Source: Timaviella obliquedivisa GSE-PSE-MK23-08B
GTDB lineage: Bacteria > Cyanobacteriota > Cyanobacteriia > Elainellales > Elainellaceae
DNA length: 64,000 nt
Direction of reading: 5' to 3'
NCBI GenBank assembly: GCA_019358855.1
Contig: JAHHII010000005.1
Span: forward strand, 248,001-312,000
Shown: one piece after another, positions 1 to 11,048 of the stretch
Numbering within the stretch: the stretch's first letter is position 1
Layout: every line of letters starts with the position of its first letter
Program-made: the position numbers and the translations under genes
Notes under the pieces: model-generated
The model's database searches: none
What the model was told of the DNA's origin: nothing
Seen by the model: the letters and a program-made list of their open reading frames with translations, nothing else

Positions 1-133
1 CAGGGTAGCGATCGGGTTAAGGTGCCCAGAACCGGGCGGGCAAAACAAACCGAAGTGAACCATGATGAAATAAGGCCTTTCACAAATAATTGGATTTTTT
101 CACTTTAACAATCCAGCCTTTGTAGCGGTGAAG

Positions 134-276
134 AATTTCAGCGTAGATCGTTTTAACTCGCTATATCGTTTTTCACCATCCTTGAGATGCCACAAAATCA
201 AAAGCTTCCACTTGCCGCCCAACACCTTAAGCGTCATTTGCACGAACAATATACCGTCAGTTTAATTCGATTGCAT
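134..276 (-). pseudogene. HxlR-family regulator remnant
   Basis: On the minus strand an ATG at 276-274 is followed after only four codons by a stop. A different frame from about 243 downward then reads [17 protein letters not shown]...KRYSELKRS, the characteristic winged-helix core of HxlR-type regulators. The recognisable coding sequence ends near 134 and the usual second half is missing, so this is a broken fragment. It lies divergent to an SDR remnant, and HxlR regulators are often found beside oxidoreductases they control. The family assignment rests on the core motif only. Confidence 0.65.
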
Positions 277-304
277 TAACTCATTCTCCTCTGAGCTTAT
301 AGGA

Positions 305-322
305 ACTTACAAAAAAGTAAGT
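305..322. promoter_or_regulatory. HxlR-type operator palindrome
   Basis: ACTTAC and GTAAGT form perfect 6-bp arms separated by six A bases. The site sits between the divergent HxlR remnant and the SDR remnant, where an HxlR regulator would act. Its role as the binding site is inferred from position and symmetry. Confidence 0.4.
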
Positions 323-399
323 ACTTCCCAAAAAGTCAGTCGAAGTATACCTTGGGGTTTGGTCAAGAATCAGTTTGAGTTCGTTCAGGAGACAGAGCA

Positions 400-752
400 A
401 TGTCGTCATTGGCAGGAAAAGTCGTCGTTGGCAGGAAAAGTAGCCCTTGTTACAGGTGCATCGCGCGGGATTGGACGATCGGATTGCAGAACGGTTGGGG
501 CATGACGGTGCGAATGTAGTGATTACCTATGCTGGCAATTGAGATCAGGCAGAAGCGGTTGTTGAAACGATTAAAAACAATAGCGCAGAAGCGTTCAGCA
601 AAGTTGTGCAAAGGACAATCGCAGTTCAACCTGATATTAGTGATATCGAAAGTACACGTACTTTATTTGCCGATGCGTTTCTGGCATCGGAGTCGTATGA
701 GGCGACATGGATAAATGGACAGGTCATTCAGGTGAATGGCGGCATTTTATAA
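400..752 (+). pseudogene. SDR oxidoreductase, degraded and internally deleted
   Basis: The ATG at 400 begins MSSLAGKV, typical of FabG-like short-chain dehydrogenases. A 19-bp tandem duplication (403-421 and 422-440) then throws the frame off. Downstream the glycine-rich VALVTGASRGIG segment is readable in another frame, followed by further stops. The C-terminal motif WINGQVIQVNGG, ending at the stop at 752, comes right after the N-terminal third. The catalytic Ser-Tyr-Lys region is therefore deleted. The gene would have made a roughly 245-residue NAD(P)H oxidoreductase and is now non-functional. Confidence 0.8.
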
Positions 753-764
753 GCGAGGAAAAAG

Positions 765-1511
765 ATGGAAATTGCGAATTCAGTTGCGCTGGTGACAGGA
801 GCCAATGGAGGCTTGGGTCAATATTATGTGGAGGCATTGCGATCGCGAGGTGCTACCAAAATTTATGCGGCGGCTCGTAATTCCAATTCGCTAGCCGACC
901 TGGTAGCGACTGACCCTAACATGATTATTCCGGTTGCCCTAGATATCACCCATGAAGAAGCGGTAAACCAGGCAGCAGCCCAATGTCAAGACGTGACATT
1001 TCTAATCAACAATGCCGGGGTTGGATTCAATCAAGGGTTGATTGCAGCGTCTGATTTATCTCAAGCTCGCATGGAAATGGAAGTGAACTATTTCGGAACC
1101 TTGATGATGTGTCGTGCCTTTGCGCCTGTGCTGAAGCAAACTGGGGGCGGAGCAATTATCAACATGGCATCGATGGTAGCGCGCGTCAATCTTCCCTTCA
1201 ACGGCAGCTACAGCGCCTCTAAAGCAGCAACGCTATCGCTCACCCAGGGAGTCCGAGCAGAGTTGGCAGCACAGGGAACCTTAGTCATTGCCGTCTTGCC
1301 TGCGACCATTGATAGTGGCATGGGAAAATCCTATCCTGACCCGAAAGTGTCGCCGGAAGAGGTAGTCAACGATGCCCTACAAGCCGCGATCGATGGCGTT
1401 GAGGATGTTTATCCTGGTGAACAAGCTAAACAAATGGCAGCACAGTTGCTCAAAGATCCCAAAGCCCTTGAAAAAGCAATGGCGGTGATGTTACCCAGTT
1501 CAACTCATTAA
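765..1511 (+). CDS. Short-chain dehydrogenase/reductase (SDR)
   Basis: This is an intact 248-residue SDR of unknown substrate. The cofactor motif TGANGGLG lies at residues 12-19 and the NNAG motif near residue 82. The catalytic serine is in the MASMVA segment, with the YSASK Tyr-Lys pair around residue 148. The start is preceded by GAGGAAA. It lies 12 bp after a dead SDR and before a truncated MFS gene, so the three may once have been one operon governed by the HxlR remnant. It is the only intact member of that group. Confidence 0.88.
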   Translation: MEIANSVALVTGANGGLGQYYVEALRSRGATKIYAAARNSNSLADLVATDPNMIIPVALDITHEEAVNQAAAQCQDVTFLINNAGVGFNQGLIAASDLSQARMEMEVNYFGTLMMCRAFAPVLKQTGGGAIINMASMVARVNLPFNGSYSASKAATLSLTQGVRAELAAQGTLVIAVLPATIDSGMGKSYPDPKVSPEEVVNDALQAAIDGVEDVYPGEQAKQMAAQLLKDPKALEKAMAVMLPSSTH

Positions 1512-1604
1512 TCAGGGCTTCGGCTGAGTTTAGCAGGCATGATTCAAGCTTAAAAGATCACAACTGCCGCTATCCAAACTACGTGCAAACCTTGTCCTGA
1601 AAAT

Positions 1605-2099
1605 ATGATGAAATCCCGTAGTCCTGATACTTTTCTCGTCAAAATAACGCTACTGCTGGTCAGTGCCCTGACCGTGATGGCAGGCGCAACGATCGCCCCG
1701 GCTCTCCCAGCCATGCGGCAGTATTTTTCCGAGGTTGCCAATGCTGATTATTGGGTGAGGCTCATATTAACTGCCCCAGCGCTTTTTATTGCGATCGGTG
1801 CGCCCATCGCTGGAACAATCATCGATCGCTTTGGGCGTAAAGGGTTACTGGCTACTTCGGTTTTTCTTTATGGCTTGGCGGGCAGTTCTGGCTTTTTGCT
1901 CAATGAGATTGGGTTAATGCTGCTAGGGCGAGTGCTGCTGGGCTTAAGTGTGGCAGGAATCATGACCACAGCAACTACTCTCATTGCAGATTACTACAGA
2001 GATGCTGCCCGTGCCCAATTTTTGGGACTGCAAGCTGCTTTTATGGGATTTGGTGGCGTTATCTTCCTGACTTTGGGGGCTCTTCTGAGGTCTTGGTGA
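1605..2099 (+). pseudogene. MFS transporter, 3'-truncated by an IS
   Basis: The N-terminal part of a major facilitator superfamily drug-efflux-type transporter is readable. A first membrane helix (LLLVSALTVMAGATIAPALP) is followed by the loop-2/3 signature GTIIDRFGRKGLL. About 157 native residues are present out of the roughly 400 usual for the family. The frame runs into the left inverted repeat of the ISL3 element at 2077 and stops inside it at 2097-2099. The rest of the gene is not found on the far side of the element, so the 3' part has been lost rather than only split. Confidence 0.8.
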
Positions 2100-3325
2100 A
2101 GATGGTATAGTGAGGTACATTTTACTATGCCATCGGTTCATGGACTTTCATCTCGACACCCTTCTCAATCTACCTGATACGACGGTCGAAAGCTGTCTGC
2201 ACCAAGAGCAGCAAGTCGTCATGAAATTACGCTTTTTGTTGGAAAAAGGCGACTGTCCCGATTGCCAACAGTCGAGTGAGGATCTACACCAAAATCGCCC
2301 TATTTTAGTGAGGGACTTACCTGTTTTTGGTCAACCCGTACAACTCCAAGTGCCTCGTCGTCAGTTTTACTGTCGCCCCTGTCAACGCTACTTTACAGAA
2401 CATCTGACATTTATCGATTGGGAACGGCGTTACACGCAACGCTATGAAGACTATATTTACCAACGCGTGCAAGCGGCAAGTATGGAGCAAGTGAGTCGGG
2501 AAGAAGACCTCAGTTGGGATCAAGTTCAGGGAATTTTCAAGCACAAGTTTACCCAGCAAAAAAAACAGACTGGAGAACGGTAAGGCCTGTGGGAATTGAT
2601 GAAGTCAGTCAACGGAAAGGGCATAAAGATTTTGTCACGGTCGTCTGCGATATTGACCGAAGCAATCTCCTGGAAGTGATTGATAGCCATAAACAGACAG
2701 ATATCATTGAAGTGCTGCTCCAGCAACCCCTTGAGCTACGTCAACAAGTAGAGGAAGTCAGTGTCGATATGTGGGGAGGGTTTCCCAAAGTTGTTGCAGC
2801 AGTATTCCCCAATGCTCAGATTGTCTTCGACCGATTTCATGTGATGAAGCCAGTCAACGAAGAGTTGAATAAAGTGCGAAAACAAGTTGACATGACGCTT
2901 AAAGGCAGTAAGTTTATTTTACTCAAGAACGGGGTCGATTTAAGCCCAGAAGAGCAGATTAAATTAGCCGTAATCTTGAGTCAATCGGGACGCTTAAAAC
3001 TTGCCTACGAGTTAAAGGAAGAATTTAGAAGTATTTTTGAAACTTGCAATACGGTTGAGGCGGGCAAAGAACAACTCTTGGAATGGCTCAAGAAAGCTCG
3101 CTCTGTCTACTGTGAGGTCTTGACGACCATTCGCAGTCATCTCGATGGCATCTGCAATTACTTTTTGAGTCGGACGACCAGTGGCGTAGTCGAGGGGATG
3201 AACAACCGGATTAAATTGATTAAGCGTCAAGCTTATGGGTTTGCCAACTTCGATAATTTTCGAGCGCGGCTACTCGCTTGCTTCTCTGATTAGGCTCACT
3301 TATCACCATCAACCCAGAAGAGCCC
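2077..3325 (+). mobile_element. ISL3-family insertion sequence
   Basis: The element is about 1.25 kb with imperfect terminal inverted repeats. The left (2077-2099) and right (3303-3325) ends agree at 19 of 23 positions, starting with GGGCTCTTCTG. It carries one ISL3-type transposase reading. The flanking 8-mers (GACTTTGG and GGGATTTT) do not match, although ISL3 elements normally make 8-bp target duplications. One flank has therefore probably been deleted or recombined, which fits the missing 3' part of the MFS gene. Confidence 0.88.
2140..3293 (+). CDS. ISL3-family transposase (two frames, -1 shift)
   Basis: This is a DDE transposase encoded in two frames. The first part (2140-2583) has a zinc-ribbon-like N terminus (CPDCQQS, then CRPCQRYF) and a helix-turn-helix region. 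The second part carries GIDEVSQRKGH (first Asp), VSVDMWGG (second Asp) and VVEGMNNRIKLIKRQAYG (Glu). Frames change by -1 at an A8 run (2558-2565), where the heptamer A AAA AAA lies in the zero frame. The joined product would be about 383 residues, near the usual family length. This is either programmed slippage or an inactivating indel. I chose the ATG at 2140 over an upstream GTG. Confidence 0.85.
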
Positions 3326-3514
3326 GGGATTTTAGACAGAAACTTTCAGTCTATTAATAGTTCTGCCGCCTGAGTTACGAATAGGGTAGTGGTGTGAGAA
3401 TATTGGTTAGTATCTCAAATGTTAAGCAATCCTAAAGATGCTAGTAACGAAAAGCAGTAAATTTGCTTAGTATTTGGCATCAAGCTGGACTTCTTTAAGT
3501 GGGTGGTTAAGGAC

Positions 3515-4012
3515 ATGAGTTTTGAGGCAGAAAGGTTGATCATTCGTCCAATTCGAGGGTCTATTGAGCCGGAGCAATGCGCTCGAATGATGGTCGAGGA
3601 AGAACCTTGGGTTCGATTCGGAACTAGTTATAAAGATAGTTTGCATAAGATGCAAGACACAAGCAAAGAAATCTACGTTGCTGAATCTGACGCACAAGTT
3701 GTTGGATTTGTGATTGTCAATATGCAGGGGACGTTCATTGGATACATTCAGACCGTTTGTGTAGCAGCAGAGCAGCGTGGAAGAGGAATCGGAACAAAGC
3801 TGATTGAGTGGGCGGAAGGCAGGATATTTAGAGATAGTCCGAATGTATTTATCTGTGTTTCATCGTTTAATCAAAATGCCCGTCGTCTCTATGAGCGATT
3901 AGGATATTCAGTTATTGGAGAACTAAAGGATTACATTGTGAAGGGGCATTCAGAGCTACTTCTACGAAAGACTCAGGGAGCATGGCTTGATTTTCAAAAG
4001 CATAAATGTTGA
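3515..4012 (+). CDS. GNAT-family N-acetyltransferase (cassette gene)
   Basis: The protein has 165 residues with one GNAT fold. The acetyl-CoA binding motif is Q/RxxGxG-like (EQRGRGIGTKLIEWAE, about residues 88-103), and the C-terminal NQNARRLYERLGY segment is typical of the family. The ATG at 3515 follows AAGGA and is preferred over a GTG 12 bases upstream. The gene lies just downstream of the ISL3 element and ends 8 bp before an attC-like site. It therefore looks like the first visible cassette of an integron-like array. Acetyltransferases are common cassette cargo. The substrate is unknown. Confidence 0.85.
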   Translation: MSFEAERLIIRPIRGSIEPEQCARMMVEEEPWVRFGTSYKDSLHKMQDTSKEIYVAESDAQVVGFVIVNMQGTFIGYIQTVCVAAEQRGRGIGTKLIEWAEGRIFRDSPNVFICVSSFNQNARRLYERLGYSVIGELKDYIVKGHSELLLRKTQGAWLDFQKHKC

Positions 4013-4020
4013 TTGTGGCG

Positions 4021-4109
4021 GCAGAACAATCCGCTTGCACACCGACCGTATCAAGATGGTTAGTCTAGTCCAAAAGATCACTAGCGGCGTGTGAAGCGGG
4101 TCGTTAGGC
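4021..4109 (+). other. attC-like integron recombination site 1
   Basis: The left arm GAACAATCCGCTTGCACACCG and the reverse complement of the right end (AACGACCCGCTTCACACGCCG) pair along most of their length. An extra G is bulged in the left arm (CTTGCAC against CTTCAC). The right end is GTTAGGC, a perfect fit to the R' consensus GTTRRRY. Size (89 bp), position right after a gene stop and orientation all fit an attC (59-base element). The arms were aligned by eye. Confidence 0.75.
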
Positions 4110-4269
4110 TACTTATCTTTCGGGTGATGACAATAGTTCGAAATCGATTTGTCATTTCCCCAGCATTCACAGATTCAAGGTTATGAGTGAGGGCGGTGAT
4201 TGAGAGATTGTTGATATGTGCAAAATGTCAAGCTAGAATCATTCAGGAAGTTCGCGGTCAAATTTCTTG

Positions 4270-5004
4270 ATGAAGACGGCAATTCTCGCTCCACTTCAAG
4301 AAGAACTAGCTTTTCTGGTCGCTGAATTAGAGAAGTTTGGACTACAAAAAAGAGAGATTCGATTAGGTAGGCTAGACGTTTTTGAATTTAGCGAGATTGA
4401 CTTATTAGTTACCTATGGCGGACATGGCAAAACGCAGTTTAGTATCCAGTCCCAGTACTTGCTTTGCCAGGTTCCACAAATACAACTGTTAGTGTGCGCC
4501 GGAGCCGCTGGAGCATTGACTAGTTCATTGAACGTTGGCGATGTTGTGGTCGCAACTGAAACGGTTGAACACGACTACAACCTGAAATTTGTCAGCCGCC
4601 CTCTGCCTCGTTTCGCTGGAGATCCTCAAGTCATTGAGGTTCTCCAAAATTTACCTCAGTCGAATTTAGCGTTTTCAGTTCATTTTGGTGCTGTTGCAAG
4701 CGGTGACGAGGATATTGTTGATGCTGCAAGAGGGCAAGAGGTAATGAACTTAACCAATTGTATTGCTGTTGCGTGGGAAGGGGCAGGAGGGGCGAGAGCG
4801 TGTAAATTCAATGAGAAGTATTATATTGAGTTGCGTGGTGTAACTGATACGGCAAATCATCAAGCAGCGGCAGATTTTGAAGCGAATTTGGTGATAGCCA
4901 TGCACAATCTAGCTGAGGTCATTGTTCGATGGAGAGCAACGTTGCAACCAAGCGGCGCAGCACAACAATGCGGTGCAGCCGACCGTAAAGAGTTTCTTCA
5001 TTAA
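4270..5004 (+). CDS. Nucleoside phosphorylase/MTA-SAH nucleosidase-like protein
   Basis: The 244-residue protein belongs to the PNP_UDP_1 superfamily. The N terminus MKTAILAPLQEELAFL, the central VCAGAAGALTSSLNVGDVVV loop and the C-terminal AWEGAGGARACKF...ELRGVTDTAN segment match the purine-ribose site layout of methylthioadenosine/S-adenosylhomocysteine nucleosidases. It is more divergent than housekeeping MTAN, so the substrate is open. The ATG at 4270 is preferred to the adjacent TTG at 4267. The last 15 codons lie inside attC-like site 2. The gene therefore sits alone in a cassette running from about 4104 to 5039. Confidence 0.75.
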   Translation: MKTAILAPLQEELAFLVAELEKFGLQKREIRLGRLDVFEFSEIDLLVTYGGHGKTQFSIQSQYLLCQVPQIQLLVCAGAAGALTSSLNVGDVVVATETVEHDYNLKFVSRPLPRFAGDPQVIEVLQNLPQSNLAFSVHFGAVASGDEDIVDAARGQEVMNLTNCIAVAWEGAGGARACKFNEKYYIELRGVTDTANHQAAADFEANLVIAMHNLAEVIVRWRATLQPSGAAQQCGAADRKEFLH

Positions 5005-5045
5005 GTTCGAGAGATCCTCGCGGCGGCTGACCTGTGCCGTTAGAC
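4960..5045 (+). other. attC-like integron recombination site 2
   Basis: The left arm AACAATGCGGTGCAGCCGACCG is matched by the reverse complement of the right arm, AACGGCACAGGTCAGCCGCCG. It again has a bulged G (GGTGCAGCCG against GGTCAGCCG). The right end GTTAGAC fits GTTRRRY exactly. The site is 86 bp long and overlaps the 3' end of the nucleosidase-like gene, a common arrangement in cassettes. Confidence 0.75.
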
Positions 5046-5093
5046 AGTGCATACACCTACTAAAAAGCAGAATTTAAGTCAGGAGAAAATTAA

Positions 5094-5450
5094 GTGATTC
5101 GACTTGAAGATCAAGTAGCAATTATTACTGGAAGCAGGCGAGGTTTGAAACAGCCTATGCCCGCCTGCTGATGGGAAGAGGAGCACGAGTGGTTATACAT
5201 GGCGCAGGCGTTAACAAAGATGGAACCGGGTTCGATCCGAACGTGGCGGCTGATGCCGCAAGCAGGATTCGAGAAGTAGGCGGGATTGCGTTTCCGATCA
5301 ACGTCATCCTCGATAGTAGAGATAACTGCCGAAGAAAGAGTGGAAACTACACTGGAGAAGTTTGGTCGCCTCGACATTTTGATCTACAATGCGGGATGGG
5401 TTGCCATCAGTCAGTGCAAGATGCACCGGAACGGAGCGTAGGTTATTATT
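5094..5450 (+). pseudogene. SDR oxidoreductase remnant within cassette
   Basis: AGGAG at 5081-5085 precedes a GTG that opens VIRLEDQVAIITGSRRGL, the Rossmann start of an SDR. Indels then shift the frame. MGRGARVVIHGAGVNKDGTG appears in a second frame, and KFGRLDILIYNAGWVAIS appears in another. The catalytic half is absent. The product resembles the SDR domain of 3-hydroxyacyl-CoA dehydrogenase-type multifunctional enzymes, but that is only a guess. It occupies the first part of the third cassette. Confidence 0.7.
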
Positions 5451-5518
5451 GAGTTGCAAAGATTATTCTCGTCCAATGAGTTCAACCGTTAGTCTGCAAT
5501 TCCTGTTAAATGCCTATG

Positions 5519-5556
5519 ATATTATGTAAGCACTTACGCAACTGCTTACATAATAT
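5519..5556. promoter_or_regulatory. 14-bp perfect inverted repeat at marR start (operator)
   Basis: ATATTATGTAAGCA (5519-5532) and TGCTTACATAATAT (5543-5556) are exact reverse complements separated by 10 bp. The loop itself continues the pattern (CTTAC). The right arm overlaps the ATG at 5555 of the MarR-GNAT gene. MarR proteins commonly repress their own genes through such palindromes, so this is a likely autoregulatory operator. The symmetry is seen directly; the function is inferred. Confidence 0.6.
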
Positions 5557-6502
5557 GGTTTTTTACCCCCAAGTTGGTAAAGTAGCACTAGGTAGCCGTC
5601 TGCGACGATTAAGCGATCGCTTGACCGAAGATGCCGCAAAAATTTACACCCTTTACAGGGTTACGCTAGATCCAAAGTGGTTTCCTGTTTTCTATGTTTT
5701 GTCGCAGAAGGAGAGCGCAGCAGTTACTGAGATTGCTCAAATTATTGGACACTCTCATGCTTCTGTCAGCCAGATTGTTAGAGAGATGAGCAATCGAGGA
5801 TTCGCAACAACTGAAAAGCATAGTCAGGATGCGAGAGTGAGCGTTGTAAAACTCTCTGATTCTGGGAAGCAATTGATCCCTTACCTTGAACAGCAGTGTG
5901 TTGATGTAAACCAAGCTGTTGAGGAACTGTTATCAGAATCACAATATGATCTCTAGAACGCGATCGCAGAGGTTGAATTTCTGCTTGCTGACAAAAGCTT
6001 TTTTGCTCGTGTCCAAGCGGTGCAAAAAATGCGTGAACAGAAATCTGTTGAAATTATTGATTACTTACCAGAGTTTCACAATGATTTCAAGCGCCTGAAC
6101 TACGAGTGGATTGAGGAATACTTTCAGCTAGAAGAAGCTGATCACCAATCCCTCAGTCATCCCAATGAAAAAATTTTGAAGCCAGGTGGACACATCTTTA
6201 TGGCACGGCATAAAGGCGAAATTGTTGGGGGTTGTGCCCTAATCAAGATAGATGACCATACCTATGAATTGGCTAAAATGGCAGTCACAGAAAAAGCTAA
6301 AGGCAAAGGGATCGGATGGCTCTTAGGGCAAGCAGCCATCAACAAAGCGCGTGAGTTAAGAGCAGAAACAGTCTTTTTAGAGAGCAATACGATCTTAGAG
6401 CCTGCAATTAATCTCTACCAAAAGCTAGGGTTTCGGAAAGTAGTTGGGCAGCCTTCACCGTACCAACGCTGTAATATTCAGATGGAGCTAAAGCTTGTTT
6501 AG
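5555..6502 (+). pseudogene. MarR-GNAT fusion gene with in-frame TAG
   Basis: Residues 1-133 form a MarR winged helix (VFYVLSQKESAAVTEIAQ, then HSHASVSQIVREMSNRGF). After TAG at 5954-5956 the same frame continues with NAIAEVEFLLADKSFFARV. It then gives a GNAT domain with VTEKAKGKGIGWLLGQA and LYQKLGFRKVVG. Fused MarR-GNAT proteins of about 315 residues are a known architecture, and the residue at the stop is normally Trp, so TGG to TAG is the likely change. No other disruption is seen. A separate GTG at 6020 could restart the GNAT domain. The gene ends 21 bp before attC-like site 3. Confidence 0.8.
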
Positions 6503-6523
6503 GCATATCTCAAGGAGCAATTG

Positions 6524-6613
6524 AACCAACACAAGCTCGTTGCACACCGACCGACAGAGAGCGATCGGTGGGAATTCAAATATCCTGTCGGCGGGTGAAT
6601 GGGATCGTTAGTC
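6524..6613 (+). other. attC-like integron recombination site 3
   Basis: The left arm has AACACAAGCTCGTTGCACACCG followed by ACCGACAG. The reverse complement of the right arm has AACGATCCCATTCACCCGCCG followed by ACAG. The same extra G is present (TTGCAC against TTCAC). The right end is GTTAGTC, one base off GTTRRRY. Its 90-bp length matches the other two sites. The arms pair less well than in sites 1 and 2. Confidence 0.65.
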
Positions 6614-6799
6614 TGCTGTACACTACATTGTTTCGGCAGAAGAACGTTCATCGCCACGTCGAGCTTTGCGGCTCTGCTCTCTGAAGTTCAGCCCTTCACC
6701 CTGTCTCACCCATGACGATGAGCGTTTGGCTAGTATGACTTCTGCTGACTTCTCAATCAAAATTGGTGGCACTAAATTATACGGATCTTGGCTCGACCC

Positions 6800-8152
6800 C
6801 TAAATTTCTTTTACAGTGGTTGCCTGCACCGGAATTGAAATCATAAACTCTCTCCCTTGACCTAAAGTCGAGTTCACTTCTATCGTTCCGAAGTGCTTCT
6901 TAACTATGATTTGATGGACGATCGCCAATCCTAGCCCTGTCCCTTGCCTCACACCTTTGGTTGTAAACAGATGGTCAAAGATTTTTTGCTTCACTGCCTC
7001 GGTCATGCCAATCCCATGATCCTGAATTCGGATCACGGACTGTTGCTGATCTGCAGATAGTTCTGTTTTAATGATGATTTGATTGGGGTTGGCTTGACTT
7101 TCTGCAAAGCTGCGTCCTTGATTAAAGTCTTGTAGGGCATCGGTCGCGGAACGTGACGCACAGCTTTTGAATCTTTTCTTCTGATGCATCAATCGCATTT
7201 GCCAGCAGATTCATGAACACTTGATTTAACTGTCCGGCAAAGCATTCTATCTGTGGCAAATTACCATAATCAGTAATAACTTTAATTTCCGGGCGAGATT
7301 CATTGGCTTTGAGTCGATGCTTGAGAATCATGATCGTGCTGTCAATGCCGTCATGAATATTGCAAAGAATAGGGCGATCGCAATCAGACCGCGAGAAAGT
7401 TCTTAAACTAGTGCTGATGGCACGAATGCGAGCGACTCCTCCTTGCATCGAATCAATCAGGTTAGGTAAATCCGCTTGCAAGAATTTCAAGTCTATGGCT
7501 TCTAAAGCTTCCTTTAGGGTAGAACTTGGATGAGGAAGTTCTTTTTGGTAAAGATCAATAAGTTGAAAGAGATCTTTAATGTAGTCTTGAGCGGGTTGCA
7601 GATTACCAGCAATAAACACAAGCGGGTTGTTAATTTCGTGCGCCACACCCGCCACTAAATTGCCCAAAGCAGACATTTTTTCACGGTGGATTAACTGGAT
7701 CTGAGACTGTTGAAGCTGTGTCAGTGTTGCTTCTAAGTTAGACGTTTGCTCTGCTACACGTTGTTCTAGATTTTTGGTTAACTGCCGTAACTGCAAATGA
7801 GTTTTTACCCGTCGTAGCATCTCCTTCTCTTGAAAGGGTTTGGTGATGTAGTCCACAGCACCCAGAACAAATCCTTTCTCCTTACTATCGGCATCAGAGA
7901 GAGCGGTTATAAAAATGATCGGAATAACAGGCGGTTGTTGGATCTGCCTTCAGACGTTGGCAGGTTTCAAAGCCGTCAATTCCTGGCATCTGTACATCCA
8001 GTAAGATCAGATCGGGAGGATGGGCTTGGACTCGCTTCAGAGCGCGATCGCCATCGAGCGCTGTTGCCACTTCATACCCCGCATCCCCTAAAGTTTCACA
8101 AACTACTTCTAAGTTCGCAGGAATATCATCTACTACCAGAATTAATTCAGCA

Positions 8153-8160
<8 letters not shown>
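6800..8160 (-). pseudogene. Response regulator-histidine kinase hybrid, frameshifted
   Basis: Reading from 8160, a receiver domain (LILVVDDIPANLEVV; phosphoacceptor in LILLDVQMPG) breaks frame near 7930. It resumes as PIIFITALSDADSKEKGF and leads into a coiled coil and a kinase whose H-box is GVAHEINNPLVFI. A second frame change plus scrambled sequence near 7160 precedes the ATP-binding motifs RIQDHGIGM and GTGLGLAIVHQI. Receiver-HisKA-HATPase proteins of this type are common in cyanobacteria. With two frame breaks it cannot give one product. It overlaps the upstream kinase by 8 bp (ATGTCTAG), a translationally coupled layout from when both worked. Confidence 0.8.

Positions 8161-11048
<2,888 letters not shown>

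Noticed and set aside
5222-5240. GGTTCGATCC-like tRNA T-arm sequence
   Set aside because: It lies in an SDR remnant and no acceptor or anticodon arms can be found around it.
5488-5494. GTTAGTC core before the marR gene
   Set aside because: It shares GTTAGTCTGC with site 3 but no matching left arm or inverted stem lies within 90 bp, so it is not counted as an attC.
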